A stretch of 35,931 nt of DNA from Lysobacterales bacterium. Its GTDB lineage: Bacteria; Pseudomonadota; Gammaproteobacteria; Xanthomonadales; SZUA-36. Below the pieces are notes generated by a model. The model had not been told where the DNA came from. It saw nothing but the letters and a program-made list of their open reading frames with translations, and ran no database searches. A program made the position numbers and the translations under genes. The stretch lies in the NCBI GenBank assembly GCA_009692275.1, contig SHZL01000002.1:1-35931 (forward strand), read 5' to 3'. Positions 31,835 to 35,931 of the stretch are shown in pieces (positions within the stretch are counted from its first letter, which is position 1; each line of letters opens with the position of its first letter).

Positions 31835-32006
31835 ACCATCCTAGCAGAAGAATCAGGAATCGTAGCCCGATCAGTGCAAACAAAGGCGAAAGGTCAATCC
31901 CCGCAATGGGAGGAATAATCTTGCGAATCGGCCTGAGGCCAGGCTCAGTCAGCTGGAATAACAGCGGAACGAAAGGATGTCGCAGGCCCTGTCCCAGCCG
32001 GCTCAG
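31833..32006 (-). pseudogene. yggT: C-terminal part of yggT, out of frame with its N-terminal part
   Basis: This segment encodes LSRLGQGLRHPFVPLLFQLT and then EPGLRPIRKIIPPIAGIDLS with a hydrophobic end. That is the second YggT repeat (E. coli YggT has ...LADPLLRPIRRLLPAMGGIDFSP at the same place). It is in the -1 frame relative to the upstream part, and continues directly from the codon where the upstream frame meets TGA. Joining the two parts gives about 180 residues, close to the 188 of E. coli YggT. So one base has been lost near 32006 in the cell or in the assembly. No slippery heptamer is visible, which argues against programmed frameshifting. The longer ORF in this frame, up to 32471, is antisense or shifted sequence before this point and is not coding. 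Confidence 0.78.
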
Positions 32007-32374
32007 GAATACTGCAGCATGATCAGGAAGAAATAGGTCATCAGCAACGTCATGAGCAGCTTCACCGCGGCGAAAAGCATGATTTGCTGCCACTGCATAC
32101 CAGCCGATCCAAATTGGCCGACCAGCCAGGCGCCCAGCCACTCCAGTACGTACATCAGGATGACGGATGCTGTATCCAGGCGCCCAATGGAGGGAACAAA
32201 CCTGCGCAACGGCAGCAGGACTGGATTCGTGACTTTGACCAGGAACTGACATACGGGGTTGTAGAAATCGGCCCGCACCCATTGCAACAGCAAGCGCAGC
32301 AGGACAGCGGCGACATAAAGGTCGATCAGGGTACCGACGAGATAACTTATCGCATTGGCTCCGGAGCCACTCAC
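32003..32374 (-). CDS. yggT: YggT family membrane protein, N-terminal part (frameshifted gene)
   Basis: 123 residues with the first YggT repeat: YLVGTLIDLYVAAVLLRLLLQW, ADFYNPVCQFLVKVTNPVLLPLRRFVP and SIGRLDTASVILMYVLEWL (each in loop-separated pieces), then a hydrophobic stretch ending IMLQYS. The frame closes at TGA 32005-32003, exactly where relatives continue into a second repeat. That repeat is present in the -1 frame (31833-32006). YggT proteins are inner-membrane proteins linked to membrane or osmotic homeostasis and, by gene neighbourhood, to division-related sets. The start is GTG 32374, which overlaps the proC stop as GTGA. If the frameshift is real, only this half is made and the second repeat is lost. 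Confidence 0.8.
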   Translation of the reverse strand: MSGSGANAISYLVGTLIDLYVAAVLLRLLLQWVRADFYNPVCQFLVKVTNPVLLPLRRFVPSIGRLDTASVILMYVLEWLGAWLVGQFGSAGMQWQQIMLFAAVKLLMTLLMTYFFLIMLQYS

Positions 32375-33261
32375 TTTCCAGGCCCCCGCGCTGCAGCAGC
32401 CAGCGATAATTCATTACCCCGCCGCTCGGCTGCTGCTGCAGCGGCGTACACCAGTTCCTTGAACTTGCCATCTGCGAAAGCGTTGAGTGCAGCCTGGGTG
32501 GTCCCGCCAGGGGAGGTCACGCGCTGGCGCAATTCCGCGGCGCCAACAGTAGTCGATTGCCCGGAGGTGGATTGTTTGAGCATCGCCCCCGCCCCGATAC
32601 AGGTGCATTCCGCCAGTTTGTGCGCGACATCTTCCTTCAATCCAAGGCGGACTCCGGCCTCCGCCAGCGCCTCCGTCAGCAGGAAAAAGTAGGCTGGGCC
32701 GCTACCCGACACCGCTGTCACGGCATCCATCAATGTTTCATCATCCACCCACAGCACCTCTCCGGCCGCATGCAGAATACGCTCAGCCTGGTCGCGGTGG
32801 TGTGGCCGACAATGCTCGCCCGCGCACAGCACGGAAATGCCTTCTCCAACCAGGGCGGGCGTATTGGGCATGGAACGGATGATGACTTGCCTGGGGCCTA
32901 ATTGCTGGCTGATGGCAGCGATGGTTGCGCCAGCGGCAATGGACAGCACCAGTTGGCCGGGCTCGATAGTCCCGGACAGTTCAGACAAGACCGCCGGCAA
33001 GACCTGGGGTTTCACCGCAAGAACAATGACGTCCGCCCCCTGGGCAACACTCGCTGCACTGCTGGATACGAAGACATCAAAGCTGGACTGCAGACGTGCC
33101 CTGGCTTCCTCGCTGGGCTCGGCCACCCGAATAGTCAAGCCCTGCTCCACTTTTTTGCTCAGCCCGCTGATCAGGGCTGTTGCCATATTTCCTCCACCGA
33201 TAAATGCTATCAACATGTTGTTATCAAGCTCTTGGGTAAGTGCGGTAATTCCCGGGCTCAT
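32371..33261 (-). CDS. proC: Pyrroline-5-carboxylate reductase
   Basis: ProC reduces pyrroline-5-carboxylate to proline with NAD(P)H. The nucleotide-binding motif is AFIGGGNMATALISGL. The P5CR core has VLAVKPQVLPAVLSELS, RSMPNTPALVGEGISVLC and the signature VSGSGPAYFFLLTEALAEAG followed by VRLGLKEDVA. The start at 33261 (ATG overlapping the yggS stop as ATGA) adds 15 residues before the usual MLIAFIGGG start at 33216. The coupling favours 33261, family comparison favours 33216. The C-terminus is alanine-rich and overlaps the yggT start. Middle gene of yggS-proC-yggT. Confidence 0.96.
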   Translation of the reverse strand: MSPGITALTQELDNNMLIAFIGGGNMATALISGLSKKVEQGLTIRVAEPSEEARARLQSSFDVFVSSSAASVAQGADVIVLAVKPQVLPAVLSELSGTIEPGQLVLSIAAGATIAAISQQLGPRQVIIRSMPNTPALVGEGISVLCAGEHCRPHHRDQAERILHAAGEVLWVDDETLMDAVTAVSGSGPAYFFLLTEALAEAGVRLGLKEDVAHKLAECTCIGAGAMLKQSTSGQSTTVGAAELRQRVTSPGGTTQAALNAFADGKFKELVYAAAAAAERRGNELSLAAAARGPGK

Positions 33262-33941
33262 GCCCGGGGGCCAAACAAGTCGGTTCCAATCCTGACCATG
33301 GTACTTCCCGCCGCCACGGCAAGCTCGAGATCTGCAGACATGCCCATGGACAGGGTGTCCACGGGCAGGCCTTCATCCCGCAACTGGTCGAACAGACGCT
33401 TTACGTTGCGGAAGCTTTGCAGGGTCTGGTCGGGTGTACTGCTCGCCCTCGGAATAGCCATCAGCCCGCGTAGCGACAGACCCGGCAATGCACTGGCCAG
33501 TCGGGCGAGTTGCAGCACTTCATCGGGGTTTGCGCCGGATTTCTGCTCTTCGCGATCAATGTTGACCTGTATACATACATTAAGCCTGGGCATGCCGCCG
33601 GGGCGCTGTCGCGACAATCGCGAAGCAATTTTTTCCCTGTCGATACTCTGCACCCAACTGAAACTATTGGCGATTTCCTGGGTTTTGTTGGATTGGACCG
33701 GGCCGATGAAGTGCCATTCCAGGGCCAGGTCCTGCAACCCAGCCTGTTTTTCCAGGGCTTCCTGCAGGTAATTTTCCGCAAACGCGAACTGGCCCGCTGC
33801 GTGGAGTTGACGGATGGCAGCGACGGTCTGGCGCTTGCTGACCGCCAGAATCCTGACCTCGGTTACCGGTCGTTGCACTTTCGCACAGGCACCGGCAATC
33901 CTTGCATTAATACTCTCAAGTTTAGCTGTTAAGTCATTCAT
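33258..33941 (-). CDS. yggS: YggS/PLPBP family pyridoxal 5'-phosphate homeostasis protein
   Basis: 227 residues, a single TIM-barrel domain that binds PLP without known catalysis and buffers PLP and amino-acid pools. The PLP lysine is K36 in RILAVSKRQ. Other family marks are GQFAFAENYLQEALEK, LEWHFIGPVQSNKTQEIA, CIQVNIDREEQKSG and DTLSMGMSADLELAVAAGST with MVRIGTDLFG at the end. First gene of the yggS-proC-yggT set, with an ATGA overlap into proC, and divergent from pilT as in many gammaproteobacteria. Confidence 0.95.
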   Translation of the reverse strand: MNDLTAKLESINARIAGACAKVQRPVTEVRILAVSKRQTVAAIRQLHAAGQFAFAENYLQEALEKQAGLQDLALEWHFIGPVQSNKTQEIANSFSWVQSIDREKIASRLSRQRPGGMPRLNVCIQVNIDREEQKSGANPDEVLQLARLASALPGLSLRGLMAIPRASSTPDQTLQSFRNVKRLFDQLRDEGLPVDTLSMGMSADLELAVAAGSTMVRIGTDLFGPRA

Positions 33942-33997
33942 CTTGCAGGGAGACTATGCATTGATCTATCGTAGAGGCTGTGCGTTGTGCAAATGGA

Positions 33998-34014
33998 ATG
34001 TGCGCTGCGCACAT
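33998..34014. promoter_or_regulatory. 17-bp perfect palindrome between yggS and pilT
   Basis: ATGTGCGCTGCGCACAT reads the same on both strands around a single central base. It lies 52 bases before the pilT start and 57 bases from the yggS start, in the divergent promoter gap. It could be an operator for a dimeric regulator or form a hairpin in the pilT leader. A related TTGTGCAAA lies just upstream (about 33985-33993). Confidence 0.5.
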
Positions 34015-34065
34015 CGGCGTTGTGTCCCGTATTGTAGCGTGACAGGTTGGAATCAAGGAGAGATC

Positions 34066-35103
34066 ATGGATATTGCAGAACTGCTGGCCTTTACGGTTAA
34101 AAACAATGCTTCGGATTTGCACCTCTCGTCCGGCTTGCCACCGATGATTCGTGTCGATGGAGATATTCGCCGATTGACGCTTCCCGCGATTGACACGCCC
34201 CAACTCAGCGAGTTGCTCTACAGCACCATGAGCGACCAGCAAAGACGTGATTTCGAGGCCAATCTGGAAGTCGACTATTCCTATGGCGTCGCCGGGCTGG
34301 CGCGGTTCCGCGTCAATTGCTTTCACCATGACCGCGGTGTGGGTGGCGCCTTCAGAACGATTCCCGACGCTGTATGGAAACTGGAAGACATCGGCGCTCC
34401 GCCGGTTTTTCGCGAAATTATTGACATCCCCCGAGGCCTGATTCTGGTAACTGGCCCGACGGGTTCCGGAAAATCCACAACGCTTGCAGCTATGATTGAC
34501 CACCTCAACTCCTATGTGGAGGGTCATGTCCTGACCATCGAGGACCCCATTGAATTTATTCACAAGAGTAAGCGTTGTCTCATCAACCAGCGCGAAATCC
34601 ACCGCGACACGCATGGATTCAACCAGGCATTGCGAGCATCCCTGCGCGAAGACCCGGACATCATCCTGGTCGGCGAAATGCGCGATATCGAAACCATCCG
34701 GCTGGCTTTGACTGCTGCAGAAACCGGCCACCTGGTCTTTTCCACCTTGCACACCAGTTCAGCCGCCAAGACCATCGACCGCATCATCGACGTGTTCCCG
34801 GCGGGTGAAAAATCCATGGTTCGTTCCATGCTGTCGGAGTCTTTGCGCGCTGTCATTGCCCAGACCTTGTTGAAGAGGGTAGGAGGTGGGCGGGTCGCGG
34901 CCTGGGAAATCATGGTGGCCAATCCCGCGATACGTAACCTCATACGCGAGGACAAGATCGCGCAGATGTACTCTGTCATCCAGACCGGGCAGAACCTAGG
35001 TATGCAGACTCTTGACCAGGCGCTCAATGGCCTGGTGAGCAGAGGCATCATTACGCGACAGGAAGCGAGTCGCAGAGCGGTCGATAAGAAGCAGTTCCAG
35101 TAG
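34066..35103 (+). CDS. pilT: Type IV pilus retraction ATPase PilT
   Basis: PilT is the hexameric motor that depolymerises type IV pili and drives twitching motility and DNA uptake. The 345-residue protein starts MDIAELLAFTVKNNASDLHLSSGLPP, the PilT N-terminal domain. It has Walker A GPTGSGKST with K136, Walker B IILVGEMRD, the His box GHLVFSTLHT and the AIRNLIREDKIAQMYSVIQTGQ C-terminal motif. The frame is open further upstream, but ATG 34066 is the true start: AAGGAGAG precedes it and the protein then has the family length. pilU follows after 10 bases. Confidence 0.97.
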   Translation: MDIAELLAFTVKNNASDLHLSSGLPPMIRVDGDIRRLTLPAIDTPQLSELLYSTMSDQQRRDFEANLEVDYSYGVAGLARFRVNCFHHDRGVGGAFRTIPDAVWKLEDIGAPPVFREIIDIPRGLILVTGPTGSGKSTTLAAMIDHLNSYVEGHVLTIEDPIEFIHKSKRCLINQREIHRDTHGFNQALRASLREDPDIILVGEMRDIETIRLALTAAETGHLVFSTLHTSSAAKTIDRIIDVFPAGEKSMVRSMLSESLRAVIAQTLLKRVGGGRVAAWEIMVANPAIRNLIREDKIAQMYSVIQTGQNLGMQTLDQALNGLVSRGIITRQEASRRAVDKKQFQ

Positions 35104-35113
35104 GAGTTTTCCC

Positions 35114-35931
35114 ATGAGTATCGTAGACGGCTGGCTCAAACAACTTCATGAAGAAGTGGGTTCGGATTTATTTGTCACGGTTGCTGCACCTCCATGCATC
35201 AAGGTGAATGGAAAGATCCGCCCCATTTCCACGGATGTGCTCAAAGCCTCGGATACCAGCGAAATCGTTTTCAGCCTGATGTCGGAGCGCCAGAAAAACG
35301 AGTTCATTCAAACCAATGAATGCCAGTTTGCATACGCCCTGGATTCGGAAGTCAGGTTCCGCGTCAGTGCGTTCTTCCAACAAGGTAACATTGGCATGGT
35401 GTGCCGCAGGATCGAGAGCCGCATTCCTGGGTTTGAAGAATTAGGTTGTCCCGATGTAATGACTGAACTGGCCCTGCAGAAGCGCGGCATTATTCTGTTC
35501 GTTGGCGCCACCGGCACGGGTAAGTCCACATCCATGGCAGCCATGATGGGCTATCGCAACCAGCGCATGACCGGCCACATCATCACTGTTGAAGATCCCA
35601 TTGAGTATGTGCACAAGCATGGCAAGAGCCTGGTGACGCAACGCGAAGTGGGTATCGATACGGAGTCTTTCGAAGTTGCGCTGCGCAATACCTTGCGCCA
35701 GGCTCCCGACGTGATCCTTATTGGCGAGGTGCGTACGCGTGAAGCCATGGAACATGCAATCACGTTCGCGGAAACAGGTCACCTGGTGCTGTGTACGCTG
35801 CATGCCAACAATGCCAACCAGGCGCTGGACCGGATTATTCATTTTTTCCCCGAGGACTTTCGCGAGCAATTGTTACTTGACCTCTCGTTCAACCTGAAAG
35901 CTACCATTGCTCAACAGCTGATTCCTTGCAT
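35114..35931 (+). CDS. pilU: Type IV pilus ATPase PilU, 3' end outside the window
   Basis: The ATG at 35114 opens a frame that stays open to the window end (272 complete codons), so the gene is truncated only by the window. It begins MSIVDGWLKQLHEEVGSDLF, typical of PilU rather than PilT. It has Walker A GATGTGKSTS (K137), EDPIEYVHKHGKSLVTQRE, Walker B VILIGEVRTREAM and GHLVLCTLHANNANQALDRI. PilU is a PilT paralogue that assists pilus retraction with PilT. It follows pilT by 10 bases with TAGGAG overlapping the pilT stop as ribosome site, so the pair is one operon. Confidence 0.95.
   Translation, partial: MSIVDGWLKQLHEEVGSDLFVTVAAPPCIKVNGKIRPISTDVLKASDTSEIVFSLMSERQKNEFIQTNECQFAYALDSEVRFRVSAFFQQGNIGMVCRRIESRIPGFEELGCPDVMTELALQKRGIILFVGATGTGKSTSMAAMMGYRNQRMTGHIITVEDPIEYVHKHGKSLVTQREVGIDTESFEVALRNTLRQAPDVILIGEVRTREAMEHAITFAETGHLVLCTLHANNANQALDRIIHFFPEDFREQLLLDLSFNLKATIAQQLIPC

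Noticed and set aside
32007..32471. The upstream part of a 212-codon minus-strand frame
   Set aside because: Only its last 57 codons encode YggT sequence. The first part overlaps proC and the first yggT repeat in another frame.
33814..34065. 84-codon upstream extension of the pilT frame
   Set aside because: It overlaps yggS on the other strand. The ribosome site and family start at 34066 are clear.
33934..34752. 272-codon minus-strand frame opposite pilT
   Set aside because: Fully antisense to pilT, which is unmistakable.

Overview
The window comes from a free-living, Gram-negative, moderately GC-rich bacterium, most likely a gammaproteobacterium. The reasons are the pilT-pilU / yggS-proC-yggT arrangement, aroK-aroB-hemE, a gammaproteobacterial-type FadE, RppH, an exosortase H and a large TonB-dependent receptor. 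I cannot fix the order or genus. I see no rRNA, tRNA, CRISPR array or insertion sequence.

Layout. 1-7.6 kb: the 3' part of an M48 peptidase gene, a GMC oxidoreductase, an Npt-type nucleotide transporter-like protein, a BtuCD/FecDE-type ABC pair joined by an unusual 15-bp tandem repeat, then rppH and sufT. 7.6-12.9 kb: a minus-strand run made of a SEC-C/TPR/GT41 glycosyltransferase, a TetR regulator, GTP-dependent PEP carboxykinase and ApbE. It diverges from fadE (13.1-15.5 kb), so fatty-acid oxidation and gluconeogenesis sit around one regulator. 15.7-16.4 kb: an ORF that looks like the front of an ECF sigma factor joined to the tail of a DUF4097 protein.

16.7-27.3 kb is the accessory core. 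A TonB-dependent receptor ends in a strong terminator. It is followed by four 2-oxoglutarate/Fe(II) oxygenases of four different subfamilies (Sel1-repeat prolyl-4-hydroxylase type, Asp/Asn beta-hydroxylase type, a small phage-like type, and TIGR02466 type). Two sulfotransferase-fold proteins are interleaved with them, and a soluble histidine kinase with a degenerate C-terminal receiver-like region follows. This is the best candidate for an undescribed system: an outer-membrane importer with a set of hydroxylating and sulfuryl-transferring enzymes, possibly acting on a peptide, a protein or an imported ligand. Its substrate cannot be read from the DNA.

27.3-35.9 kb returns to housekeeping genes: hemE, aroB and aroK (minus), exosortase H and pdxH (plus), a DUF4426 protein, and the coupled yggS-proC-yggT set (minus), in which yggT carries a -1 frameshift. 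Divergent from these are pilT and the start of pilU, which runs off the end. Several gene pairs use ATGA, GTGA or TTGA stop/start overlaps, so translational coupling is common in this genome.
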